DNA of 64,000 bases from Planctomycetota bacterium (GTDB lineage Bacteria > Planctomycetota > UBA8742 > UBA2392): the NCBI GenBank assembly GCA_020848275.1, contig JADLAK010000036.1:96271-160270 (forward strand), read 5' to 3'. The notes under the pieces are model-generated. The model did no database searches and had not been told where the DNA came from. It saw only the letters and a program-made list of their open reading frames with translations. Below are positions 20,346 through 28,312 of the stretch, piece after piece. Position 1 is the stretch's first letter. The number at the start of each line of letters is the position of its first letter. Both the position numbers and the translations under genes were made by a program.

Positions 20346-20756
20346 ATGGCGGGCGGCTATCCTCCTCCGGGACCTAATCAGCAGCAACCGAACTACCAGC
20401 AGCAGCCTCAGGGCCAATATCAGCCGCCGCCGCAGGGCTACCCCCCGCAGCAGGGCTACGCGCAGCCGATGGCTTATCCGCCGGGTATGGCCGATCCCAA
20501 TGCGCCCTACGGCATTGATCCTAAGACCGGCCTGCCGTTTTCGGACAAACAGAAGATCGTCGCGGGCCTGTTGCAGATTTTCCTCGGTGGTTTTGGCGCC
20601 GGTCGTTTCTACACCGGCCATACCGGCATCGCGATCTGGCAGATCGTGGCGACTTGGCTCACCTGCGGCGCGGGTGCACTATGGCCGCTGATCGACGGCA
20701 TTATGATGCTGACGGGCAGCGTGACTGACGCGCAGGGCCGCCCGCTGCGAGACTGA
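20346..20756 (+). CDS. TM2 domain-containing membrane protein
   Basis: Start at ATG 20346, preceded by AGGAGA with a 5-base spacer. The 136-residue product has a Pro/Gln/Tyr-rich, probably disordered N-terminus of about 60 residues with 'QGYPPQQGY'-type repeats. A TM2 domain follows: 'SDKQKIVAGLLQIFLGGFG', then 'AGRFYTGHTGIAIWQI' and a second helix ending 'LWPLIDGIMML'. TM2 domains are two-helix hairpins of unclear biochemical role. The gene sits inside the atpD-atpC pair, but a functional link with ATP synthase is not shown. Confidence 0.85.
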   Translation: MAGGYPPPGPNQQQPNYQQQPQGQYQPPPQGYPPQQGYAQPMAYPPGMADPNAPYGIDPKTGLPFSDKQKIVAGLLQIFLGGFGAGRFYTGHTGIAIWQIVATWLTCGAGALWPLIDGIMMLTGSVTDAQGRPLRD

Positions 20757-20762
20757 TGGCTG

Positions 20763-20841
20763 TTACGAGCCTCGAGCGCCAGCGAGGGGTCTGAAGAATC
20801 AGGATTGGCCGGGAGCGCTCGCTGGCGTTCGCGGCTCGTAA
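20763..20841. repeat. 79-bp inverted-repeat element between TM2 gene and atpC
   Basis: Two 24-bp arms, left 20763-20786 beginning TTACGAGCC and right 20818-20841 ending GGCTCGTAA, match at 22 of 24 positions around a 31-base loop. The right arm ends 9 bp before the atpC ATG, so in mRNA the hairpin would adjoin the atpC ribosome-binding region. It could be a small MITE/REP-type element or a control hairpin for epsilon-subunit expression. Confidence 0.7.
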
Positions 20842-20850
20842 GGGACTCAA

Positions 20851-21267
20851 ATGGCTGACCTGCAGGTCGACATCATTAGCCCCGAGAAGCCCGTGTACTC
20901 GGGCACGGCGCTGTCGGTTGTGGCCAAGGCATGGGACGGCGAAGTCGGCATTTTGCCCGGCCACGCCCCCATGATCACCAAACTTGGCGCGGGCGAAGTG
21001 CGCATCACGCGCGGAACCCTGGCCAATGCGGTTACCGACCGCTTCGCCATCGCACACGGTTTTTTGGAAGTCGCCAACGACCATGTCGTGCTGCTGACCG
21101 AACGCGCCGCCGCCGTGAAGGACCTTGCGGGCGTGAAGCAGGAGGACGTCGACGCACTCGTGAAGCAGATCGCCGAGGAACGCGACGCGGAAAAACGAAC
21201 CGAGCTTGAACAGCGCCTCGAATGGCTTCGCGCCAGCGAAAAGCTGCGCTCGAGCGCCAAGGCGTAA
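20851..21267 (+). CDS. atpC: F1 ATP synthase subunit epsilon
   Basis: A 138-residue central-stalk subunit that couples rotation and restrains ATP hydrolysis. The N-terminal beta-sandwich is clear: 'LQVDIISPEKPVYSG', 'WDGEVGILPGHAPMITKLGAGEVRI', 'FLEVANDHVVLLTERA'. The C-terminal part is the two-helix inhibitory hairpin, Glu/Arg/Lys-rich. It starts at ATG 20851 with AAGGGA nearby and directly follows a long inverted repeat. A hairpin terminator candidate lies about 50 bp after its stop. Confidence 0.95.
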   Translation: MADLQVDIISPEKPVYSGTALSVVAKAWDGEVGILPGHAPMITKLGAGEVRITRGTLANAVTDRFAIAHGFLEVANDHVVLLTERAAAVKDLAGVKQEDVDALVKQIAEERDAEKRTELEQRLEWLRASEKLRSSAKA

Positions 21268-21318
21268 AAGAGCCCCGCGCGTGAGCGCGAGGGTTTGAGA
21301 ACCGGTTGATTCTGGAAA

Positions 21319-21338
21319 CCCGGCCCTGATGGGCCGGG
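21319..21338. terminator. Hairpin terminator candidate after atpC
   Basis: A perfect 8-bp stem CCCGGCCC/GGGCCGGG with a TGAT loop, followed by GTCCGTTT. The T-run is short, so strength is uncertain. Confidence 0.5.
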
Positions 21339-21407
21339 GTCCGTTTAATCAATGGGTGGGGCCGATTCCGTAATCTGCTACACTTGAGGGCCCACACGGG
21401 AGATCCC

Positions 21408-21812
21408 ATGAGCGGACACAATCCCTACCAGCAACGCCCCAACAGTTACGGCGCGCCGCAGCACAATCCCTACGGCAACGCGCCGGGCGTGCAACCAGGT
21501 TACCCGCAGCAATACGGCCAGCCGATGTATCCGCAACAGGCGTATGTAAAGCCGCACCGTGCGGGCACGGTCAAGTTGATGGCGTGGATAGGTATTTTCA
21601 TGTGGATACTGGCGCTGATCGCGCTGATTTTCGCCAACCAGGACCTCGGCGAAATGCGCCGTGGCGCCATGGACGCGTCGGGTTACGCCGAGACCGAGGG
21701 CGCCAAGAAGGTCGCGATTGGCGTGCTGATTTTCCACGCCTGCATGATCCCGCTGGTAATGATTTTCTACTTCTGGCTGGCGTTCTCGAGCAGCAGCTTT
21801 CGGCGACTCTAA
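21408..21812 (+). CDS. Small two-helix membrane protein with Pro/Gln-rich N-terminus
   Basis: Start at ATG 21408, preceded by GGGAG with a 5-base spacer. The 134-residue product begins with about 50 residues rich in Pro, Gln, Tyr and Gly ('NPYQQRPNSYGAPQHNPYG'), resembling the N-terminus of the nearby TM2 protein. Two transmembrane helices follow ('LMAWIGIFMWILALIALIF' and 'IGVLIFHACMIPLVMIFYF'), separated by a short polar loop. It lacks the TM2 motif. No family recognised; the shared N-terminal style suggests a common localisation or phase-forming property with the TM2 protein, which is inference. Confidence 0.65.
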   Translation: MSGHNPYQQRPNSYGAPQHNPYGNAPGVQPGYPQQYGQPMYPQQAYVKPHRAGTVKLMAWIGIFMWILALIALIFANQDLGEMRRGAMDASGYAETEGAKKVAIGVLIFHACMIPLVMIFYFWLAFSSSSFRRL

Positions 21813-21842
21813 GCGGTCCTGCATATATTCTGAGCAGTTGTG

Positions 21843-21927
21843 GGGCGGACATTCTTGTCCGCCCGACCGGCGTAGCCGGTCGAATTGTGGCTCGCAAAGC
21901 TTGCCACCGCGGACAGGAATGTCCGCG
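21843..21927. repeat. Two further GCGGACA-type palindromes
   Basis: GGGCGGACA-TTCT-TGTCCGCCC (21843-21864) and CGCGGACA-GGAA-TGTCCGCG (21908-21927) flank a short spacer between convergent genes. They belong to the family of 1229-1250 and could act as a bidirectional transcript end. Confidence 0.7.
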
Positions 21928-21955
21928 CCACCTAAAGACAATTATCTTGGACCGC

Positions 21956-22453
21956 TTAGCCGCGCCGGGTCACCGGCCGGCCGCTCAGCACGCGGCCGAC
22001 TTGCTTGATGTGCGCCTCGATGTGGATGGCGAGGTAGGCCGCAAGGTCGCGTACGGAGATCGCGTGGCCTTCACGGCGCATGCCCGTGCGCTTCATCAGG
22101 TCCGGCGTCAGCATTTCAATGACCGCGATGTTCAATGCGCTGGTCGCGCGCAGGCTGTCCAGCGCCAGGCCGACGTCGCCGTGGGCGGGGCGCAGCGCGC
22201 GCGACCATGCGTCGAGATCCATGCTGCCCATGGTCGGGTTGGGCTCGGCGATCAGCTTGCGCAGCCGCAAGCCCAGCACCTGGTCCACGGTCGCGACGTG
22301 GAAGGCGATATCGCGCGCCGACCACGTACTGGCGTCGGGCCGGAAGTCGAGCTGATCGGGTGCAACTTTGGCCACGCGCTCGCAGAATTGCTCGACGGCG
22401 GACAGGTATTTCTCGGCCAGGTCATCGGGATCGGGAGTCATGGCGGGAATCAT
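21956..22453 (-). CDS. DinB-like superfamily protein
   Basis: A 165-residue helical protein (161 if started at the ATG at 22441). The pattern fits the DinB/YfiT four-helix metal-binding fold: 'WSARDIAFHVATVDQVLGLRL' carries the first histidine, and 'LAIHIEAHIKQVGRVL' in the last helix supplies the HxxxH pair. Family members are metal-dependent transferases or hydrolases, often acting in thiol metabolism or stress, but the substrate is not predictable. It lies between the small membrane gene and the RND permease and has no clear Shine-Dalgarno. Confidence 0.75.
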   Translation of the reverse strand: MIPAMTPDPDDLAEKYLSAVEQFCERVAKVAPDQLDFRPDASTWSARDIAFHVATVDQVLGLRLRKLIAEPNPTMGSMDLDAWSRALRPAHGDVGLALDSLRATSALNIAVIEMLTPDLMKRTGMRREGHAISVRDLAAYLAIHIEAHIKQVGRVLSGRPVTRRG

Positions 22454-22516
22454 ACAGGCGTCAGGCGACAGGCGTCAGGCCGCAGTTAAAGGCCGTTAAC
22501 TGTCGCCTGTCGCCTG
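22450..22516. repeat. Inverted word-cluster repeat (GTCAGGCGACAG words)
   Basis: The left side repeats CAGGCGTCAGGCGACAGGCG; the right side repeats the complement CTGTCGCCTGTCGCCTGA, with a short unrelated centre. It spans the end of the RND gene and the start of the DinB gene. One of a class of gene-boundary elements described in the findings. Confidence 0.7.
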
Positions 22517-25500
22517 AAGCTTGCCTCCTTGATTGTCCTTCCTCCCGTTCACCCATGCCCAGAGCGTCGGGACCACCAGCAACGTGAGTAGCGTGCTGGT
22601 GGTTAAACCCACCATCACCGTCACCGCCAGCGGCTTGCGCACTTCGGCGCCTTCGCCTCCGCCCACCAGCATGTTCAGCCCGTTCTTGAACGAGAAGCTC
22701 CAGCCGCCGATCAGCGGCCACTCCATCGGCGCTGAGAGTCCGCGGCCCATCGAGGCCGCAATGCCCCCTATCCAGCCGTCGATGCCCTGCGCGGCGCCCT
22801 GCATAGGGCCGATGGCGAAGTCCATCCAGCCACTCATCGGCAAAAGGCCCAGGACGGTGGTCAAGGTTGTGATCGCAATCGGCCGCAGACGCAGCTTGCC
22901 CGCCGCAAGCGCGGCCTCGCGCGAAGTCATGCCGCGCGTTCGTAGCAAATTTGCGTAATCGACCAGCACAATGGCGTTGTTGACCACGATGCCCGCAAGC
23001 ACGATCAGGCCCAGCAGCACCATGATCGACACGGGCTGGCGCAATATAAGCAGCATCATTACCACGCCCACGCCCGCAAACGGCACGCTGAACATGATCA
23101 CCAGCGGGTCGATCAGATTCTCGAATTGCACGGCCATCACCACGTAGACCAGGAATACCGCGAGCGTCAGCGCCAGCACGAGGCTGAGGATGCTTTCCTC
23201 CATCTCGCCCGCCTGGCCCGAGAAGCCGATTGCCGCGCCGCTGAGTTCCGCCGCGGCCGCAAGCTCCTCGATGCGTTTTTTGCTTGCGCCCAGCGCGACA
23301 CCGTTGGGCTGCGCGAACACGAGCACCGCGCGTTCGTTGCCGACGCGGCGGATTTCACTGGGGCCCTCGGTGATTTCAGGCCGCGATCCCGGCGGCAGCA
23401 CGTCTTTCAAACGCGCGCCGGGCGCGACTTCCATGTCCAGCACGCGGTCGAGCGTCGATTTGTCGGCGCCGCCAAGCTCGACGAAAACGTCGATGTCCTC
23501 GCCGCGCGAACTGAACTGCGTGCTGACTTCGCCGCCGACCTTGATGCGCACCGCGCGGGTGACGGCCTCGGCGGTCAGGCCGTAACGCTCGAGTTGTTCG
23601 CGGTCAAAGCGCAGGGCAACTTGCGGCCGCCCGGCGCTGAGGCTCACGCGCACTTCGCTGAACATCGGCTTGCCGTCGTCGCGTTTGGCGCGCTCCATGG
23701 CCGCGGCCAGTATGCGGGCCGCATCGCCGAGCAGTTCGAAATTTTCTCCGCGCAGTTCAACGGCCAGCCCCGTGTTGAGGCTGAACAGCACCGGCGCGGA
23801 AAACTCCGCCGAGCCCTGCAGCAGCGGGTCGTCGTCGATTGCTGCGCGTATGCGCGTGTGGACGCGTTCAACGGTTTTTGCGGGCTCGGCGCGCGACGCG
23901 AGCGTAACCACCATGCGGGCGCGGTGGGGGCCCAGCGGGCGGTTGTCGCCGGCGTTGCCCTCGCCACCGCTTTCCGCCGAGATGCGCGCGACGTCTGCCC
24001 GCAACGCCGGCGACTTCAGGGCGTCCTCAACGACGCGCTTGACCTGCGCATCCGTGACTTCGATGCGCGTGCCCTCGGGCGCGCTGACGTCGGCGTAGAT
24101 TTCATCCTGCTGGAAGCTGGGCAACAGCTCGGTTTCCAGCCCGCGCGCCATCGACAACGTGATGACGGCGGCGGCCAGCACCGCCGCAAGCATTAGCAGG
24201 GGTTGATGCAGCAAGGGGCGCAGAATCAGCGGGTAAATTTCTTCCAGCGCCTTCCAGCCCAGGTCAAACGCAAAGCCAATCGGCCGGAACACGACGTGCA
24301 GCACGCGTTTAATGACGCGCACCGCGCCGCCAATCGCCGCCGTGACCGCATCGAGGATCGCGACAATCACCAGCGCGACGATCCACAGCGGCAACTGCGG
24401 AATCAGCGACAACCAGAAGACGACGCGTTGGCCGCGTGTGAACTCGGGCTTCGGCTTCGCAAACGTCACCACGCGCCGCGTCAGCGAAAACGCGCCGCCG
24501 CCGGTGGCGGCTGCGTGCAGGCCAAAAAACGGTGGGACCACGAACAACGCCACGACCAGCGACGCCAGCAGCGCAAACACCACCGTCAGCGCCTGGTCGC
24601 GGAACACCTGCCCCGCGATGCCCGTGACGAACACGATGGGGAAGAACACCGCCACCGAAGTCATGGTGCTGGCGACGATCGCGCCGCCGACTTCGCTTGT
24701 GCCGCGGATGGCGGCCGTCAGCGGGCCGTCGCCCTCATCGCGGCAGCGCGAAATGCTCTCGAGCACGACCGTCGAGTTGTCGACCACCATGCCAACGCCC
24801 ATGGCCAGCCCGCCCAGGGACATCAGGTTCAGCGAGATATTGAAAATGCGCATCGGGATGAACGTAACCGCGATGCAAAGTGGAATCGAAACCGCGTTAA
24901 GCAGCGTGATCTTGCCGCTGCGCAGGAAAACGAAAATCACCAGGATGCTCAATATTGCGCCGAGTGCCGCGTTGCTGGCTACATCGTTGACGGCGTCCTC
25001 GATGAAATAGCTCTGGTCCGAAATCACGCGCAGCCCAAAGCCCTCGGGCAATTGGTCCACCAGCGAACGACTGCTGGAAAACGAAAAGCTGCTGCTGCGC
25101 GCGCCGCCCATGCTGCCGCCGCGCATCGAAAAGCCGCCGCGGCTGCTGCTGCGCGTGGCGCCGGGCGTTGAGCCGCCGCGCGGTGCAGGTTCGGCCTCGC
25201 CGCGTTTCTTGCGGATCGGTTCGTAGCGGTCGGCGCCGTAGAGCGCCGCCCACACCGCGCGCGCGACTTTGACGACGTTGGCGTCGCCGACCTTCAATAT
25301 TTCCAGCATCACGCCTTCGCGCGCCGCGAAGTTCGTGTCGGCGCCCGCAAATCGCGTAACCGTGTCGCGCTCTTTCTCCATGACCGACACGTCGGCGATG
25401 TCTTTAAGAAGCACGCGACCGCGCTCGCCCCCGGCTGCGATTTCCAAGTCCTTGAGAACATCCAGCGCCTCGTAGGTGCTGACAACGCGCAGGATCACGT

Positions 25501-26200
25501 CTTGGCCCGCAAGGTTGATCGTGCCTGCCGAGACATCAACGCGCGCGTTGCGCAGCCGCGTGACCACTTCGGCGGCGGTGATCTTGTTGCGGTTCAGTTC
25601 GGGCTCGCGCAGGGCAATGCGCACCTGGCGCTCCGCGCCGCCGCTCACGCGCACGGCGGCAACGCCGTCGATTTTGCCGAGTTCGGACTTCAGCACGTCG
25701 TCGGCGAACGCCCGCAAATCCATCAGCGAGACGTCGCTGCCTGTCGCGTACAACATCAGGCGCATCGTCGCGTCCTGCGCCGGGTCGTAGCGCAATATTT
25801 GCGGCCGACCGACGCCGGTGTCGAGGCGCGCGCGGTCGACGCGGTCGCGCACGTCGGCCGTCGCCTGGAGCATGTTGGTGCCCCAGGCAAATTCGAGCAG
25901 CACGTCCGATTGCTCGGCGCGGCTGATTGAGCTGCGCCGCACCAGCCCTGGCACGCTGCCAAGCCGGTCCTCGATTTCGCGGCTGACTTTTTCCTCGACG
26001 TCGGCAGGCGCTGCGGCGGGATAATCCGTGCGCACGGTCAGTGTCGGGTAATTGATGTCCGGCATCAGCGTTATCGGCAGTTGCGTCAGGCTGACGAAGC
26101 CGAAGACCAGAAACGCCGCGACCACGCAAAGCACCGCCACGGGTCGCCTGGCGACGACCCGGAAAATACCGCCTGTGCGGTCGGGGTTTGCCTCGTTCAT
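22496..26200 (-). CDS. RND-family efflux transporter permease (HAE1/AcrB-like)
   Basis: Start set at ATG 26200 because AAGGT lies 7 bp upstream; the ATG at 26206 abuts that site. The 1234-residue permease shows the RND pattern: 'RRPVAVLCVVAAFLVFGFVSL' (TM1), 'PITLMPDINYPTLTVRTDYP', 'GMVVDNSTVVLESISR' (TM4, one Asp where AcrB has two), and 'GIVVNNAIVLVDYANLLR' with 'PLAVTVMVGLTTSTLLTLLVVP' near the C-terminus. It exceeds the usual 1040 residues through three insertions: a Gly/Ser/Arg-rich stretch near 335-382, about 100 residues with extra hydrophobic segments near 557-665, and about 55 residues near 1123-1185. No adaptor or TolC-type gene is adjacent. Substrate unknown. Confidence 0.93.
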   Translation of the reverse strand: MNEANPDRTGGIFRVVARRPVAVLCVVAAFLVFGFVSLTQLPITLMPDINYPTLTVRTDYPAAAPADVEEKVSREIEDRLGSVPGLVRRSSISRAEQSDVLLEFAWGTNMLQATADVRDRVDRARLDTGVGRPQILRYDPAQDATMRLMLYATGSDVSLMDLRAFADDVLKSELGKIDGVAAVRVSGGAERQVRIALREPELNRNKITAAEVVTRLRNARVDVSAGTINLAGQDVILRVVSTYEALDVLKDLEIAAGGERGRVLLKDIADVSVMEKERDTVTRFAGADTNFAAREGVMLEILKVGDANVVKVARAVWAALYGADRYEPIRKKRGEAEPAPRGGSTPGATRSSSRGGFSMRGGSMGGARSSSFSFSSSRSLVDQLPEGFGLRVISDQSYFIEDAVNDVASNAALGAILSILVIFVFLRSGKITLLNAVSIPLCIAVTFIPMRIFNISLNLMSLGGLAMGVGMVVDNSTVVLESISRCRDEGDGPLTAAIRGTSEVGGAIVASTMTSVAVFFPIVFVTGIAGQVFRDQALTVVFALLASLVVALFVVPPFFGLHAAATGGGAFSLTRRVVTFAKPKPEFTRGQRVVFWLSLIPQLPLWIVALVIVAILDAVTAAIGGAVRVIKRVLHVVFRPIGFAFDLGWKALEEIYPLILRPLLHQPLLMLAAVLAAAVITLSMARGLETELLPSFQQDEIYADVSAPEGTRIEVTDAQVKRVVEDALKSPALRADVARISAESGGEGNAGDNRPLGPHRARMVVTLASRAEPAKTVERVHTRIRAAIDDDPLLQGSAEFSAPVLFSLNTGLAVELRGENFELLGDAARILAAAMERAKRDDGKPMFSEVRVSLSAGRPQVALRFDREQLERYGLTAEAVTRAVRIKVGGEVSTQFSSRGEDIDVFVELGGADKSTLDRVLDMEVAPGARLKDVLPPGSRPEITEGPSEIRRVGNERAVLVFAQPNGVALGASKKRIEELAAAAELSGAAIGFSGQAGEMEESILSLVLALTLAVFLVYVVMAVQFENLIDPLVIMFSVPFAGVGVVMMLLILRQPVSIMVLLGLIVLAGIVVNNAIVLVDYANLLRTRGMTSREAALAAGKLRLRPIAITTLTTVLGLLPMSGWMDFAIGPMQGAAQGIDGWIGGIAASMGRGLSAPMEWPLIGGWSFSFKNGLNMLVGGGEGAEVRKPLAVTVMVGLTTSTLLTLLVVPTLWAWVNGRKDNQGGKLQATGDS

Positions 26201-26254
26201 CGTCATACCTTGTACGCGGGATCATTGACGACGGGGAGTGATTTGTATGCGTCC

Positions 26255-26345
26255 TGAGTGCCGAGTTCAGGGTTCCGGGTCAGCCACCCTCGATGCTTGA
26301 CCCGAGACACGCGACACGGGACCCGGAACACGGAACACGAGACCC
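26255..26345. repeat. Inverted word-cluster repeat (ACACGGGAC words)
   Basis: Near-repeats of ACACGAGAC/GACACGGGACC face GAGTTCAGGGTTCCGGGTCAG across the divergent RND/nuoG intergenic region. A related but separate cluster with TCTCGGGTCTCGAGTC words is at 42537-42628. Confidence 0.6.
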
Positions 26346-26411
26346 GCGACGCCTCTACACAAGCCTGTTCTCAATAGGTAAAACACCCGCGACCACACCA
26401 GAGAGCATGAC

Positions 26412-28196
26412 ATGGCAGGCACCGCCACACCCCAGACGCCCGCTGCGCCCGTTGCACCGGCATTGGTGAACATCAAGATCGACGGCGTGCCCTACCAGGT
26501 GCCCAAAGGCGCCAACCTGCTCGACGTCTGCCTCAAAGCCGGCCAGAAGAACAAGGATTATCCTGACCAGCGCGAGGGCGGCCCGCACTACGTGCCGCAC
26601 TTCTGCTACCACCCGGGGCTGACGGTCGCGGGCAACTGCCGCATGTGCTTTGTAAAGACCACGACGCAGATGAAGCAGCCCGACGGCAGTTTCAAGCCGA
26701 TGGTGCAGTACACGACGTCATGCACGAACACGGCGGCGGAAGGCCTCGAGGTCGACACCAAGTCGGCCGACGTGACCAAGATCCAGGCCGGCATCATGGA
26801 CCTTCTACTCATTAATCACCCTCTGGATTGCCCGGAGTGCGACAAGGCGGGCGAGTGCCGCCTGCAGGATTACGACTTCGACTACGGCCACGACCACAGC
26901 AAGTTCGAGTTCGAGAAGGTCGACCGCCACATCAAGAGCCTCGGCAACAAGATCACGATCTGGGGCACGCGCTGCATCCAGTGCTCGCGCTGTATCCGCG
27001 TGTGCGACGAAGTCACTGGCACCAGCGAACTCGCGTTCGTCAACCGCGGCGACCGCACGGTCATCGACATCTTCCCCGGCAAGCCGATCGAGAACCCGCT
27101 GACGCTGAACACCGTCGAGGTCTGCCCCGTCGGCGCGCTCAAGAACAAAGACTTCCTTTATACCGCGCGCGTCTGGAACCTCGACGAAATGCCCGGTGTC
27201 TGCGGCCTGTGCGCCAAAGGCTGCGCCATTCGGGTCGACAGCCTCAAGGGTGACATCAAACGCGTGATGGCGCGCGAGAACCTTGACGTCAACGGCTTCT
27301 GGGTCTGCGACAACACGCGTCTCGATTTCAAGTGGGCCAACAGCCCCAAGCGCATGGACCGGCCGCACACGCGCCAGGGCGACGTGAGCTGGGAGAAAGG
27401 TTTAACTTTGGCTCACGACGCGCTGACAAAAGCGCGCTCGGATAAAGAGTCTGCGTGGGCGCTCATTCATGCGTCAGCCACCAACGAAGAACTCTATCTC
27501 TTCCGCAAGTTGTTCAAGGAAACGCTGGGCATCGAAAACATTGCGGTGATGGCGCTGCCTGACGGCGAGGCGCTCAACTTCCCGCAGTTCAAGTCGCCCG
27601 CAGACCGCAATGCAAATCGTTTCGGCGCGCAGATGATCCTGGGCGTAAAAAACGCCGAGGAATCGACGGCGAAGTTCATCGCCGCGGCTGAAGCCGGTAC
27701 GGTCAAACATGCCATCGTGTGCGCAGGTTTTGCGCACGGCGTGCAGGGCATCGAGCCCGTCGCCAAGGCTCTTGGCAGCCAGTCGGTCCAGAACATCACC
27801 GTGATCGACTTCCAGCAAAGCCTGCTGACGGAACTCGCGCACCTGACGCTGCCGTCGCAGACCTACTTTGAGACCGGGGGAAGCTGGGTGAACTGCGACC
27901 TGCGACTGCAGGCCTTCCGCGCGTCACTGCCGTTTCCGCTCAAGGGCCGCGCGATGACGGAGATTTTCCAGGATCTCATTGCGAAGCTTGCGACGCCTGA
28001 ACAACCGTCCGCAACAACCACCATCGGCGACAACGGTGTGGCAGTCGCGGTTGCTGTCGCTGCTTCGACTACCGTTAAACCGCGCGTGATCATCGGCGCC
28101 GCGGCGATCTTCGACGAACTGGTCAAGGCCGTGCCGCAATTCGCCGGCCACAGCCACCTGTCACTGATCCGCAGCAAGGGCGCGAAGTTGCTGTGA
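26412..28196 (+). CDS. nuoG: NADH-quinone oxidoreductase subunit G
   Basis: A 594-residue iron-sulfur subunit of the complex I peripheral arm. N-terminal 2Fe-2S ligands are C65, C76, C79 and C104; the His-Cys cluster is H136, C140, C143 and C149; a 4Fe-4S cluster is C188, C191, C194 and C238. C264, C267, C271 and C299 fit CxxCxxxCx27C, the N7-cluster signature found only in some bacterial NuoG proteins. The molybdopterin-like domain is shortened and ends in an Ala/Val/Thr-rich tail, so the protein is smaller than E. coli NuoG (about 900 residues). The gene stands alone, about 20 kb from nuoJKL. Confidence 0.93.
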   Translation: MAGTATPQTPAAPVAPALVNIKIDGVPYQVPKGANLLDVCLKAGQKNKDYPDQREGGPHYVPHFCYHPGLTVAGNCRMCFVKTTTQMKQPDGSFKPMVQYTTSCTNTAAEGLEVDTKSADVTKIQAGIMDLLLINHPLDCPECDKAGECRLQDYDFDYGHDHSKFEFEKVDRHIKSLGNKITIWGTRCIQCSRCIRVCDEVTGTSELAFVNRGDRTVIDIFPGKPIENPLTLNTVEVCPVGALKNKDFLYTARVWNLDEMPGVCGLCAKGCAIRVDSLKGDIKRVMARENLDVNGFWVCDNTRLDFKWANSPKRMDRPHTRQGDVSWEKGLTLAHDALTKARSDKESAWALIHASATNEELYLFRKLFKETLGIENIAVMALPDGEALNFPQFKSPADRNANRFGAQMILGVKNAEESTAKFIAAAEAGTVKHAIVCAGFAHGVQGIEPVAKALGSQSVQNITVIDFQQSLLTELAHLTLPSQTYFETGGSWVNCDLRLQAFRASLPFPLKGRAMTEIFQDLIAKLATPEQPSATTTIGDNGVAVAVAVAASTTVKPRVIIGAAAIFDELVKAVPQFAGHSHLSLIRSKGAKLL

Positions 28197-28205
28197 TGTG
28201 GGCGT

Positions 28206-28226
28206 CCCGCCGCATACGACGGCGGG
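28206..28226. terminator. Hairpin after nuoG
   Basis: A 7-bp stem CCCGCCG/CGGCGGG with a CATACGA loop lies 10 bp after the nuoG stop. No T-run follows, so its termination strength is uncertain. Confidence 0.45.
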
Positions 28227-28312
28227 CAAGATGCCGACCGCACATTTCCAAGCTATGATATTTGCCCTATTCAAGCGGGGCTGTGACGGCATTGGACTGC
28301 TAAGGAGACGGC

